Shown here: in pieces, positions 6,193-13,487 of the stretch
Position numbering within the stretch: the stretch's first letter is position 1
How the letters are laid out: the number at the start of each line of letters is the position of its first letter
Assembly (NCBI GenBank): GCA_021798135.1
Contig: JAJZYI010000031.1
Coordinates: 1-16,705 of the forward strand
Reading direction: 5' to 3'
DNA: 16,705 bases
From: Actinomycetes bacterium
GTDB lineage: Bacteria > Actinomycetota > Acidimicrobiia > Acidimicrobiales > UBA8190
Position numbers and translations under genes: made by a program
The notes under the pieces: generated by a model
Told to the model about the DNA's origin: nothing
Database searches by the model: none
The model's input: only the letters and a program-made list of their open reading frames with translations

Positions 6193-7854
6193 GTGGTGAA
6201 CGGGCTGGAGCGCCTCCGACGCACCCCCGCCGACGCCGCGCGCCTCGCCCGCAGCGCGCGGGTGCTGGCCGCGTCCGGGCTGCTGCGCCCGATGCCGCCC
6301 GGCGCCGTGCTGCGGGCCGCCCTGAGCGTCGCGCGCGACGGCCTGTCGCCGGCCACGGCCTACGCCTACTCGGCCGCGCGCTGGCCCCGCCGCCTCGCCC
6401 TCGTCGACGACTGCGGGACCCTCACCTTCGCCGAGGCCCGCGACCAGGCGGGTGCCCTGGCCGGGCGGCTGGCGGGCGAGGGGGTGGCCGCTGGCGACCG
6501 GGTCGCCCTGCTGTGCCGCAACCACCGGCAGGTCGTGCTCGCCGTCGCCGCGCTCGCCAGCCTGGGCGCCGACGTCGTCATGCTCAACGCGGCGGCCGCC
6601 GGCCCCGAGGTCGCCGCCGTCGTCGAGGCGCAGCGGATCGGCGCCGTGCTCCACGACCCGGACCTCGCCGGGCCCGCGGCGGCCGCCGGCGCCGGCGTGC
6701 GCCGCATCCTCACCTGGCGCGAGGACGGCGGGGAGCAGGGGGGCGGCGACACCGCCGTGCTCGGGGACCTGCCGGTCGCGGCCCGGTCGCCGTTCAGGCT
6801 GGCACCGCGGCCGGGTAGCCGCTACGTCCTGCTCACCTCGGGCACGACCGGCCGGCCGAAGGGCGCCGGTCGCCACGCACCGCTCAGCCTCGACCCGGTC
6901 GTGGCCATCCTGTCGCGCGTCCCCCTGCGCGTCGGGGACGTCACGCTGGTCGCACCGCCCCTGTTCCACGCCTGGGGCTTCGGGAACCTCGCCCTCGCCC
7001 TCGTCCTGTCGTCGACCGTCGTCCTCCGCCGGCGCTTCGACGCCGAGGCGACGCTGGCCGCGGTGGCGCAGCACCGCGTCCGCGTGCTGGTGGCCGTGCC
7101 CGCCATGCTGGCCCAGCTCGCCGACCTGCCCGCCGAGGTCCGCCGCCGCCACGACACCTCGTCGCTGGAGGTCGTCGCCACCAGCGGGTCGGCGCTGCCC
7201 GGCGACCTGGCCACGCGGTTCATGGACCGCTACGGCGACGTGCTGTACAACGTCTACGGCTCGACGGAGGCCGCCTGGGCCTCGATCGCCACCCCCGCCG
7301 AGCTGCGTGCCGACCCCCACACCGCGGGACGACCCCCGGCGGGCACCGACCTGCGGGTCGTGGACCGGGCGGGCACGCCGGTCGCCCCCGGCGCCACCGG
7401 CCGGATCCTGGTCGGCAACGCCCTGTCGGCGACGCCCGGCGCGCTGGTGGCCACCGGCGACCTCGGGCGCGTCGGCCCCGACGGCCTGCTCCACGTCGAC
7501 GGGCGCGAGGACGACATGATCGTCACGGGGGGCGAGAACGTCCACCCCCAGGAGGTCGAGGACGTCCTGCTGGCGCACCCCGGCGTGGCCGACGTCGTCG
7601 TCGTGGGCCGGCCCGACCCCGCCTATGGCCAGCGCGTCCACGCCGCCGTCGTCGCCGCGCCCGGCGCCACCCCGTCGGCCGACGAGCTCCGGGCCTTCGC
7701 CGCCGAGCGCCTGTCGCGCTTCAAGGTGCCCCGCTCCGTCGAGCTCGTCACCGCCATACCCCGGACGGCCACGGGGAAGCCCCTCCGCCGCCTGGTGCGG
7801 CAGCCACCGCGACCGGGCGCCGCCGCTGCCGGCCGACGGCCCCGGCGCCGGTAG
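6193..7854 (+). CDS. AMP-binding acyl-CoA synthetase (FadD2/FadD12-like)
   Basis: This 553-residue adenylate-forming enzyme is expected to activate a carboxylic acid, probably a fatty acid, as acyl-AMP and load it onto CoA. The ATP loop runs Thr215-Ser-Gly-Thr-Thr-Gly-Arg-Pro-Lys-Gly224. Motif Tyr355-Gly-Ser-Thr-Glu-Ala, ATP-ribose Asp423 in Thr-Gly-Asp-Leu-Gly, the hinge at Gly-Arg-Glu-Asp-Asp-Met-Ile, and catalytic Lys529 in Thr-Gly-Lys-Pro-Leu are all present. The Gly-Ala-Gly-Arg after the loop and the N-terminal helical lead of about 55 residues recall the mycobacterial FadD2/FadD12 branch. The exact substrate cannot be read from sequence. The stop is a TAG that also begins the candidate -10 of thiD, 10 bp before the thiD ATG. 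Starts at 6193 and 6196 (both GTG) are equally possible for the ribosome. Confidence 0.9.
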   Translation: MVNGLERLRRTPADAARLARSARVLAASGLLRPMPPGAVLRAALSVARDGLSPATAYAYSAARWPRRLALVDDCGTLTFAEARDQAGALAGRLAGEGVAAGDRVALLCRNHRQVVLAVAALASLGADVVMLNAAAAGPEVAAVVEAQRIGAVLHDPDLAGPAAAAGAGVRRILTWREDGGEQGGGDTAVLGDLPVAARSPFRLAPRPGSRYVLLTSGTTGRPKGAGRHAPLSLDPVVAILSRVPLRVGDVTLVAPPLFHAWGFGNLALALVLSSTVVLRRRFDAEATLAAVAQHRVRVLVAVPAMLAQLADLPAEVRRRHDTSSLEVVATSGSALPGDLATRFMDRYGDVLYNVYGSTEAAWASIATPAELRADPHTAGRPPAGTDLRVVDRAGTPVAPGATGRILVGNALSATPGALVATGDLGRVGPDGLLHVDGREDDMIVTGGENVHPQEVEDVLLAHPGVADVVVVGRPDPAYGQRVHAAVVAAPGATPSADELRAFAAERLSRFKVPRSVELVTAIPRTATGKPLRRLVRQPPRPGAAAAGRRPRRR

Positions 7855-7857
7855 CCT
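7852..7857 (+). promoter_or_regulatory. Candidate -10 (TAGCCT) of thiD overlapping the previous stop codon
   Basis: TAGCCT begins with the TAG stop codon of the acyl-CoA synthetase gene (7852-7854) and ends 7 nt before the thiD ATG at 7865. No Shine-Dalgarno lies between. It could drive a leaderless thiD message from within the end of the upstream gene. Confidence 0.5.
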
Positions 7858-7864
7858 CGCCGCC

Positions 7865-8746
7865 ATGCAGCCCCCGGTGGTCCTCAGCGTCGCCGGGTCG
7901 GACTCGGGGGGCGGCGCCGGCATCCAGGCCGACCTGGCCACCTTCGCCGGCCTCGGCGTGCTGGGAGCCGTCGCGCTGACCGCGGTCACGGCCCAGAGCA
8001 CGACCGCCGTCCACGACGTGGTCGTGCTGGCGCCCGACCTGGTGACCCGCCAGGTCGAGGCCGTCACGGGCGACGTCGCGGTCGCCGCCAGCAAGACCGG
8101 CATGCTGGCCAGTCCGGCCACCATCGCCGAGGTCGGGCGCCTGGCCGCGGCGGGGCTCCTGCCCAACCTGGTGGTCGACCCGGTCCTGGCCGCCAGCACC
8201 GGCCGCCCGCTCGCCGGCGAGCCCGCCGCGGCGGCGGCCGCCTACCGCCGCCACCTGCTGCCCCGGTGCACGGTGGCCTGCCCGAACGCCGCCGAGGCGC
8301 TCCTGCTCGCGGGCCGGCACCCGGCCGCGACGGCCACCGGCGGCCCGCTCCCGCTCGACTCGCTCGTCGACGCCGCCGAGGCGCTGCGCGACCTGGGCGC
8401 CCCCGTGGTCGTCGTCACCGGCGGGGATGTCGACGTGGCCGGGGACCCTTCGGGGGCCCGGGGCGGCAGCTCGGTCGACGTCGTCGTGGGGCCCGACGGG
8501 GTCACGGTGCTCGACGGCGAGCGCGTGCAGACGCGGAACACCCACGGGACCGGGTGCACCTTCTCGGCGGCGGTGGCCGCCGGCCTGGCGCTCGGCATGG
8601 CCCCGCTCCCCGCCGTCCGCATGGCCAAGCGGTACGTCGCCGACGCCCTGCGCGGCGCTCGCGGCTGGCGGATCGGTGCCGGCAGCGGCCCGCTCGACCA
8701 CGGCGTCTGGCGCCGGCGCGCCGAGGGGATCAGCGGCGCCGGGTAG
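7865..8746 (+). CDS. thiD: Hydroxymethylpyrimidine/phosphomethylpyrimidine kinase ThiD
   Basis: ThiD phosphorylates 4-amino-5-hydroxymethyl-2-methylpyrimidine twice to the pyrophosphate used by thiamin phosphate synthase. The 293-residue protein opens directly with the ribokinase-fold substrate motif Ala-Gly-Ser-Asp-Ser-Gly-Gly-Gly-Ala-Gly-Ile-Gln-Ala-Asp. Near the end it has the phosphate-binding loop Gly-Thr-Gly-Cys231-Thr-Phe with the conserved Cys. Its length is slightly above the usual 260-270 residues, mainly from inserts before and after the Val-Val-Val-Thr-Gly-Gly strand. The ATG at 7865 is chosen because the motif starts eight residues later. Upstream in-frame sequence overlaps the previous gene and is not conserved-looking. 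No other thiamin gene and no TPP riboswitch signature is seen nearby. Confidence 0.94.
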   Translation: MQPPVVLSVAGSDSGGGAGIQADLATFAGLGVLGAVALTAVTAQSTTAVHDVVVLAPDLVTRQVEAVTGDVAVAASKTGMLASPATIAEVGRLAAAGLLPNLVVDPVLAASTGRPLAGEPAAAAAAYRRHLLPRCTVACPNAAEALLLAGRHPAATATGGPLPLDSLVDAAEALRDLGAPVVVVTGGDVDVAGDPSGARGGSSVDVVVGPDGVTVLDGERVQTRNTHGTGCTFSAAVAAGLALGMAPLPAVRMAKRYVADALRGARGWRIGAGSGPLDHGVWRRRAEGISGAG

Positions 8747-8749
8747 CAT
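8744..8749 (+). promoter_or_regulatory. Candidate -10 (TAGCAT) overlapping the thiD stop codon
   Basis: TAGCAT begins with the TAG stop of thiD (8744-8746). Transcription from it would give a leader of about 50 nt before the ATG at 8810, where no Shine-Dalgarno is evident. The same hexamer serves as the probable -10 at 11070-11075 on the other strand. Confidence 0.4.
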
Positions 8750-8809
8750 CGGCTCCGGCCAGCGTGGCCGGCTCCACCGGGTCCGGTCGCTGCCCGGGCC
8801 GCACCGCAC

Positions 8810-9595
8810 ATGACCCGATCCCGCACCGAACCGGACCAGGCCCTGCCATCCGCCGCCGGCGGCCGGTGGCGGGCACCCCGAGCCGCTGCCAGCGGTCCGG
8901 CCGACGGACCCGGCCGCAGCCGCCCGCCCGGGCCGAGCGCCAAGCCGGCGATGATCGTGGTGGGCGCGGCCCTCGTCCTCTTCGTCGGCGGCTCCATCGC
9001 GCTCGGGCTCGGGCCCAGCACCGCGCCGTCGAGCGCCCCCGCCGTCCACCGGGTCGCCGGGGCCAAGCTGCGCCCCGAGAGCGCCGCTCCCCTCCTGGCG
9101 CCGATCAGGGTGGCAGGCCAGCCGCCGGCCGACATCGTCGACGCGCTGGCCCTGCCGGCCGGGACCACCGTGGTGCGGGGCAGCGCCCGGAACCACGGCG
9201 TCGAGACCTACGACCGGTCGCTGGGCTTCCTGGTGGACGCCAGCCAGTCCGACGTGATCGACTTCTTCCGCGCCGAGCTGCGTGCGGACGGCTGGCAGCA
9301 GGTCAGCTCCGCTCCGAGCCGCACCGCCGACGGGGTGACGATCCTCGGCCAGCACGGGGCCGTCGACGGCAACCTCTGGGAGATCGGCGTCGTGGTCTCC
9401 CCCAGCCGGTTCACCGGCGGGCCGGCCAGCGCCGGCACCTCGTCGGCCGGCACCTCGTCGGCCGGCACCTCGTCGGCCGGCACCTCGTCGGCCGGCACCT
9501 CGTCGGCCAGCACCCCGGCAGCCAGCGCCCCGTCGGGCAGCACCGACGTCACCCCGTTCAACATCGAGCTCTACGTCCGGTCCCTGAGCGCCTGA
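8810..9595 (+). CDS. Uncharacterised single-pass membrane protein with external domain
   Basis: I do not recognise a named family. The 261-residue chain has a basic, Pro/Gly-rich cytoplasmic part (1-46) and one membrane helix (about 48-68). An outside alpha/beta-looking domain (about 85-205) follows, with the stretch Asp-Phe-Phe-Arg-Ala-Glu-Leu-Arg-Ala-Asp-Gly-Trp. After a beta strand near residue 200 comes a Ser/Thr/Ala/Gly-rich insert (204-245), including five exact Ala-Gly-Thr-Ser-Ser units from residue 208. The chain then closes with another apparent strand, Phe-Asn-Ile-Glu-Leu-Tyr-Val. The repeat therefore seems to sit in a surface loop rather than at the end. The ATG lacks a clear Shine-Dalgarno. 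The gene follows thiD by 63 bp, and its last 38 bp overlap the convergent glycosyltransferase gene. Confidence 0.75.
   Translation: MTRSRTEPDQALPSAAGGRWRAPRAAASGPADGPGRSRPPGPSAKPAMIVVGAALVLFVGGSIALGLGPSTAPSSAPAVHRVAGAKLRPESAAPLLAPIRVAGQPPADIVDALALPAGTTVVRGSARNHGVETYDRSLGFLVDASQSDVIDFFRAELRADGWQQVSSAPSRTADGVTILGQHGAVDGNLWEIGVVVSPSRFTGGPASAGTSSAGTSSAGTSSAGTSSAGTSSASTPAASAPSGSTDVTPFNIELYVRSLSA
9431..9505 (+). repeat. Five perfect 15-bp tandem units inside a coding sequence
   Basis: The unit GCCGGCACCTCGTCG is repeated five times without a change (9431-9445, 9446-9460, 9461-9475, 9476-9490, 9491-9505), followed by a decayed unit. The period is five codons, so gain or loss keeps the frame. Perfect identity at third codon positions suggests recent expansion by slippage. 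Confidence 0.95.
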
Positions 9596-11063
9596 CAGCG
9601 GCGGTGCGGGCCACCGCCCGGACCTCGGGACCACCCGCCCGGGCCACCGCCCGGACCTCGGTGCCACCCGCAGCGGCAGGGTGACGCTCGTCGGCGGCGC
9701 CCAGCACGGCCTCCGCCACCGCCACCACCTCGCCACGCTCGAGGTCGTGCCGCTCCTCGCTGCGCAGCATCCACGCCCAGACCAGGAAGTCGATCGGGTA
9801 CAGGGCGTACCCGACCCGGGTGCTCGGCGCCAGCACGATGGCCCCGAGCATCGCCCAGCCGAGCAGCCGGGACAGCTCCCAGGGTGTGCGCGGCGTGTGC
9901 CGGACGAGCACGTAGACCATGGCGAGCCCGCCGACGGCGACGATCGCCACGGTCACCACCCGGTGGAGGTGGGGCAACAGGGTGACCAGCAGGTGGCCGA
10001 GCAGCGGGCTGGCCGCCGGCGACGTCACCCCGGCCAGGCCGAGCGGGAAGCGGATCACGTTCTCCACGAAGGCCGGGACGTTGGACACCAGCGCAGGGAC
10101 CACGCTGGGCAGGACCACGCCCAGGACCCCGACGACGAGCCACGCCCGGGCGCGCCGGGTCCGGTGGCCCTCCCGGTCCCGCGCGGCGAGGACCGCCAGG
10201 GCGGCGAGGGGCCAGGCCGTGAGCTTCATCGCCGCCGCCACCCCCAGGGCGACGCCGGCACCCAGCGGGCGCCGCCGTTGCAGCAGCACCAGGCCGAGGA
10301 GCATGAGCGCGACGATGGGCAGGTCGTCGCCGCCCGTGGCCAGGGGCAGCGCGGCGGTGGGCAGCACGGTCATCGCCTGGAGCGTCAGCACCCGGGGAGG
10401 TGCCGGGCCGCGGCACAGCGCCAGCGCGGCCGCCACCATCAGCATGGTGAACAGCGAGAAGCCGAGCCTCGCGTCGCTCAGCTGGGGCGGCGCGTCGACC
10501 CCGCGCGCCAGACCGAACACCGACATGAGCGGCAGGTACGGATTGAAGACGTCGTAGGCGGGCTGGCCGGCCGGCACCGGCGGGAGGTGGTGCGGGTTCA
10601 GGTTCCGGTACGGGTCCTGGCCGTGGGCGAGCCGCTGACCGGCACGCTCCACCACCTGCACCTCGGGCTGCACGTGGACCGTGCTGGTCTGCACGCCCTG
10701 GGTCCGCCACAGGATCTCGAGCGAGAGCGGTGCGAGCGTCGCTCCGACGAGCACCACCAGGAACACGAGCGTCCGGGGGGTCGTCCAGTGCCAGCTCGAA
10801 CCGGCCTGCGCGTCACCGGCAGGCACCACCCGCCCCGCGGCCGAGCGGCGGCGGGCGCGCAGCGCCAGGACCGCTGACGCCAGGGTACCGAACGCGTACG
10901 GTCCCACGGCGAGCCGCCCCCAGGTCCGGTAGAGCGGGATCGACGAGCTCACCGCCGTCGCCGCAGCGAACAGCGCGCAGATGGCGTAGACGGCAGCGTC
11001 GCGCTGGTCCTGGCCCCAGCTCGCGACGTGGTCCCAGGCGCGGCCGGCCAGTCGAGCTGCCAT
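9558..11063 (-). CDS. Polytopic membrane glycosyltransferase, GT87 (DUF2029)-like
   Basis: This 501-residue integral membrane protein has about ten hydrophobic helices. It has the layout of the GT87/DUF2029 family, whose known members add mannose or arabinose from polyprenyl-phosphate sugars to cell-envelope glycans on the outer face. After helix three comes a loop with Gly-Gln-Asp-Pro-Tyr-Arg and Phe-Asn-Pro-Tyr-Leu-Pro, typical of such transferases. Later come Gly-Gly-Asp-Asp-Leu-Pro and Met-Lys-Leu-Thr-Ala-Trp-Pro. The sugar and acceptor are not deducible. After the last helix a hydrophilic tail of about 65 residues holds an 11-residue direct repeat (Glu-Val-Arg-Ala-Val-Ala-Arg) and ends inside the opposing gene. 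The ATG has TAGCAT 6 nt upstream, suggesting a leaderless message. Confidence 0.83.
   Translation of the reverse strand: MAARLAGRAWDHVASWGQDQRDAAVYAICALFAAATAVSSSIPLYRTWGRLAVGPYAFGTLASAVLALRARRRSAAGRVVPAGDAQAGSSWHWTTPRTLVFLVVLVGATLAPLSLEILWRTQGVQTSTVHVQPEVQVVERAGQRLAHGQDPYRNLNPHHLPPVPAGQPAYDVFNPYLPLMSVFGLARGVDAPPQLSDARLGFSLFTMLMVAAALALCRGPAPPRVLTLQAMTVLPTAALPLATGGDDLPIVALMLLGLVLLQRRRPLGAGVALGVAAAMKLTAWPLAALAVLAARDREGHRTRRARAWLVVGVLGVVLPSVVPALVSNVPAFVENVIRFPLGLAGVTSPAASPLLGHLLVTLLPHLHRVVTVAIVAVGGLAMVYVLVRHTPRTPWELSRLLGWAMLGAIVLAPSTRVGYALYPIDFLVWAWMLRSEERHDLERGEVVAVAEAVLGAADERHPAAAGGTEVRAVARAGGPEVRAVARTAAVRRSGTGRRARC
9607..9661. repeat. 22-nt direct repeat, 33 bp apart, in the glycosyltransferase tail
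   Basis: Positions 9607-9628 and 9640-9661 are identical over 22 nt and are 33 bp (11 codons) apart, encoding the repeated Glu-Val-Arg-Ala-Val-Ala-Arg of the tail. Each copy contains the core CCGCCCGGACC (9614-9624, 9647-9657), which also occurs at other gene ends in the window. Confidence 0.75.
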
Positions 11064-11069
11064 GGTGCC

Positions 11070-11075
11070 ATGCTA
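11070..11075 (-). promoter_or_regulatory. Candidate -10 (TAGCAT) for the glycosyltransferase gene
   Basis: On the minus strand TAGCAT ends 6 nt before the ATG at 11063. No Shine-Dalgarno fits between them, so the message is predicted to be leaderless. Confidence 0.52.
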
Positions 11076-11110
11076 CGCCGTAGGGTCCAGGCGCCTGCGG
11101 CACGGCAGCC

Positions 11111-11198
11111 CCGACCCCTCGCGGCAGCGGCCCTGGCGCAGCGCCACCCAGCAACGCGTCCCCACGCTCCCCCGACCGCTCGCGGCAGCGGCCCTGGC
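11111..11198. repeat. 27-bp direct repeat pair between glycosyltransferase and peptidase
   Basis: Positions 11111-11137 and 11172-11198 match over 27 nt with one mismatch, 61 bp apart. The last 20 nt (11118-11137 and 11179-11198) are identical. A weaker copy (ACGGCAGCGGCCC) overlaps the peptidase stop codon near 11226. They occupy most of the 160-bp spacer 11064-11223, which is the 3' flank of the peptidase gene and the 5' flank of the glycosyltransferase gene. Confidence 0.7.
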
Positions 11199-11223
11199 CC
11201 GTCGTGGCCGCGGCCCTGCCCCC

Positions 11224-13467
11224 TCACGGCAGCGGCCCGGCCCCCTCCCCCCGCCGGTCGTCGCCGCCCGGCGCCTCCGGGCGACCGTCGGCGGCACCCG
11301 TCCCGTGCTGGCGGGCGGCACCCGCAGCGGTTCCGCCCAGGTCGCCCAGGCCCAGGACCTCGCCGACGAAGGCCAGCTCGGCGGCTGCCGCCGCCCGCAC
11401 GGTCTCCGGACGCCGGAAGCCGTGGCCCTCGCCGTCGAACACCACGTGGTCGCAGCGCACGCCCAATCCGCGCAGCGCACCCGCGAGCGCCGCGGCCTGC
11501 GCCGGCGGCACCACCGGGTCGTCGGAGCCCTGCAGGAGCAGCACGGCGGCGCCGATCCGCTCCGGGTGCAGCGCCGGCGACCGCTCCTCGTACCGCTCCC
11601 GCGCGGCGGGCAGCGGCCCGACCAGCGAGTCGAGGTAGTGCGCCTCGAAGGCGTGGGTGTCGGCCGCCAGCGCCCGCAGGTCGGTGACCCCGTAGGCGGC
11701 GACCACGGCACCGAACGGCCCCCCGGGGGTCGCGGCACGCAGTGCCGTGAGACCGCCGGCGCTCGAGCCCCGCACCGCGCACCGGCGGCCGTCGGCGTGC
11801 CCCGACGCGACCAGGTGACGAGCCGCTGCCCGCACGTCCGCCGCGTCGAGCTCGCCCCACCGGCCGTCGAGCGCCCGGCGGTACGCCCGGCCGTAGCCGC
11901 TCGACCCGCGGTAGTCGACCGCAGCGACCAGGAAGCCCCTGCTGGTCCAGAGCTGCACCTGCAGGTCGAGCCCGGGCTCCGCCGCGCCCGTCGGCCCCCC
12001 GTGGCACACCACCATGAGCGGCGCCCCCGGTGCCCTGCCACGCCCCCCGGCAGCGGCTCCGACACCTGCCGGCGGGTACACCAGCATGTGGACGGTCGCG
12101 CCGTCCTCGCCGGGGAACGACACCGCGCCGGCGCTCGACACCCTGGTCGCCGGCAGCGGGACGGGCGCCGGCGGGCGCACCCACCGGTGGCCACCGCCGG
12201 CCCCCAGGACCCCGACCCCCGTCGCGTCGGTCGGCGTCGAGCCCAGCACGACGATGGAGCCGCCGGACGCGGCGAGCGCAGCCACGCTCACCCACGGCTG
12301 GTCCAGCTCCTGGAGCGTGCCCGACGCCGCGTCGAGCACGCCGACGCGGTCCCGCCCTTCGTGGCGGAACCGCACGGCCATGGCTCCGGTCGCGACGCCC
12401 CACGCCCTGGCGTCCAGCGGTGCCATGCTCCGCTGCCCCAGCGCCCAGTCGGGCGCGTGGAACTCCGCCTCCCGCTCGCACACCCGGCGGGCGCCCACGT
12501 GGGGCGTCCACGTCCACGGCTGGAAGAACCCGGCACGGTCCGACGCGAACCACAGCACGTCGCCCACCCACTGCGGCTGGCCGACCGCCTCCTCGTCGCC
12601 GCCGGCGACACGGACCGAACCGGGGCCGCCGGCCGCCCGCCGCTGGCCGGGACCGCCCGCGACGCCGACCACGCCGGGGCCGCCGGCCTCCTCGTCGCCC
12701 GCCGGCGGCAGCGGCGCCACGTGCAGCTCGCACCCGTCCCACGGCATGCGCGGGTGGTCCCAGCAGAGGTACGCGAGCCGGTCGCCGCCGGGCGACGGGC
12801 GGGGGGCCGCGAAGAAGTCCCGCCCGTGCTGGAGCACCACCACGTGCGGAGCGCCGCCGACCGCCACCGCCACGATCTCGTCCGCCGACCCGTCCGCGCC
12901 CCGGCCCCACACCCGCTCGCGCACGGCCACCAGCACCGGCCGGCCCGGGACCTCGCAGAGGTCGCCGTGGTGCTCCCGCACGCCGTCGGGCGCCGGCGGC
13001 GTCAGGCGACGCCAGTCGGCACCGCCAGGCGGGGTCCCGGTGCGCGGACCGTCGAGGGCGGTCGGCGACCACCAGATCGCCCCGTCGGCGGCGTCCACCA
13101 CGGCCAGGCCGCCGGCGACCACGGCGAAGGCGCCGCCGCCGTACTCGTGCACCCGGCTCCGCACGTCCACGTCGGCAGGCGACACCGCCCTGACCGCGCC
13201 GGACCCGTCGAGCCAGCCCTGCTCGACGACCTGGCGGCCGCCGGCCTCGGGACGGGACCGGCTCCACAGGCACCAGTCGCCGTGCACCACCAGGCCTCCG
13301 AACGAGAGCCGGCCGGCGGCCAGGAGCTCCGGCGTGACCGGGCTGGCAGGCGGCTCCGGGCCGGCGGGCGGGGCCGCCGGGCGGGGCCCGCTCGCGCCAC
13401 CGGGCCCGGGACCACCGCTGGCACGCCGGTCCCGCCGGGGACCGCGAGGCACGTCGTGCGAGGTCAT
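11224..13467 (-). CDS. Prolyl-oligopeptidase family (S9) serine peptidase
   Basis: This 747-residue peptidase belongs to the S9 family (oligopeptidase, dipeptidyl or acylaminoacyl peptidase type). A Pro/Gly-rich lead of about 40 residues precedes a beta-propeller region (about 45-470) that gates access to short peptides. An alpha/beta-hydrolase domain follows (about 480-735). The triad is Ser569 in Gly-Ser-Ser-Ala-Gly-Gly, Asp650 in Gly-Ser-Asp-Asp-Pro-Val-Val-Pro, and His682 in Gly-Glu-Gly-His-Gly-Phe. The preceding Val-Asp-Tyr-Arg-Gly-Ser-Ser-Gly-Tyr-Gly stretch is typical of the family. There is no signal peptide, so it is probably cytoplasmic and recycles peptides. The ATG at 13467 lies only 20 bp from the divergent acuI start. 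A GTG at 13452 is an alternative. TACCCT ends 9 nt upstream of the ATG. Confidence 0.92.
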   Translation of the reverse strand: MTSHDVPRGPRRDRRASGGPGPGGASGPRPAAPPAGPEPPASPVTPELLAAGRLSFGGLVVHGDWCLWSRSRPEAGGRQVVEQGWLDGSGAVRAVSPADVDVRSRVHEYGGGAFAVVAGGLAVVDAADGAIWWSPTALDGPRTGTPPGGADWRRLTPPAPDGVREHHGDLCEVPGRPVLVAVRERVWGRGADGSADEIVAVAVGGAPHVVVLQHGRDFFAAPRPSPGGDRLAYLCWDHPRMPWDGCELHVAPLPPAGDEEAGGPGVVGVAGGPGQRRAAGGPGSVRVAGGDEEAVGQPQWVGDVLWFASDRAGFFQPWTWTPHVGARRVCEREAEFHAPDWALGQRSMAPLDARAWGVATGAMAVRFRHEGRDRVGVLDAASGTLQELDQPWVSVAALAASGGSIVVLGSTPTDATGVGVLGAGGGHRWVRPPAPVPLPATRVSSAGAVSFPGEDGATVHMLVYPPAGVGAAAGGRGRAPGAPLMVVCHGGPTGAAEPGLDLQVQLWTSRGFLVAAVDYRGSSGYGRAYRRALDGRWGELDAADVRAAARHLVASGHADGRRCAVRGSSAGGLTALRAATPGGPFGAVVAAYGVTDLRALAADTHAFEAHYLDSLVGPLPAARERYEERSPALHPERIGAAVLLLQGSDDPVVPPAQAAALAGALRGLGVRCDHVVFDGEGHGFRRPETVRAAAAAELAFVGEVLGLGDLGGTAAGAARQHGTGAADGRPEAPGGDDRRGEGAGPLP

Positions 13468-13475
13468 CGGCGCCG

Positions 13476-13482
13476 TAGGGTA
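13476..13482. promoter_or_regulatory. Shared -10 element (TAGGGTA) for divergent genes
   Basis: On the plus strand TAGGGT (13476-13481) ends 6 nt before the acuI ATG at 13488. On the minus strand the same bases read TACCCT (13482 down to 13477) and end 9 nt before the S9 peptidase ATG at 13467. One 7-bp element can therefore act as the -10 in both directions, giving leaderless or nearly leaderless messages. A GTAGGG pairing with 16S rRNA for acuI is a weaker alternative. Confidence 0.5.
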
Positions 13483-13487
13483 GCCAC

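Noticed and set aside
7800..7864. TPP riboswitch before thiD
   Set aside because: Only 10 bp separate the genes, and I see none of the conserved CUGAGA-type THI-box sequence on reading this stretch.
5662..8199. An 845-codon minus-strand open frame
   Set aside because: It lies antisense to the cyclase, acyl-CoA synthetase and thiD genes, all of which have intact family motifs. The translation is low-complexity.
9431..9505. Tandem repeat considered as a CRISPR array
   Set aside because: The 15-bp units are contiguous without spacers, and they are in frame within a coding sequence.
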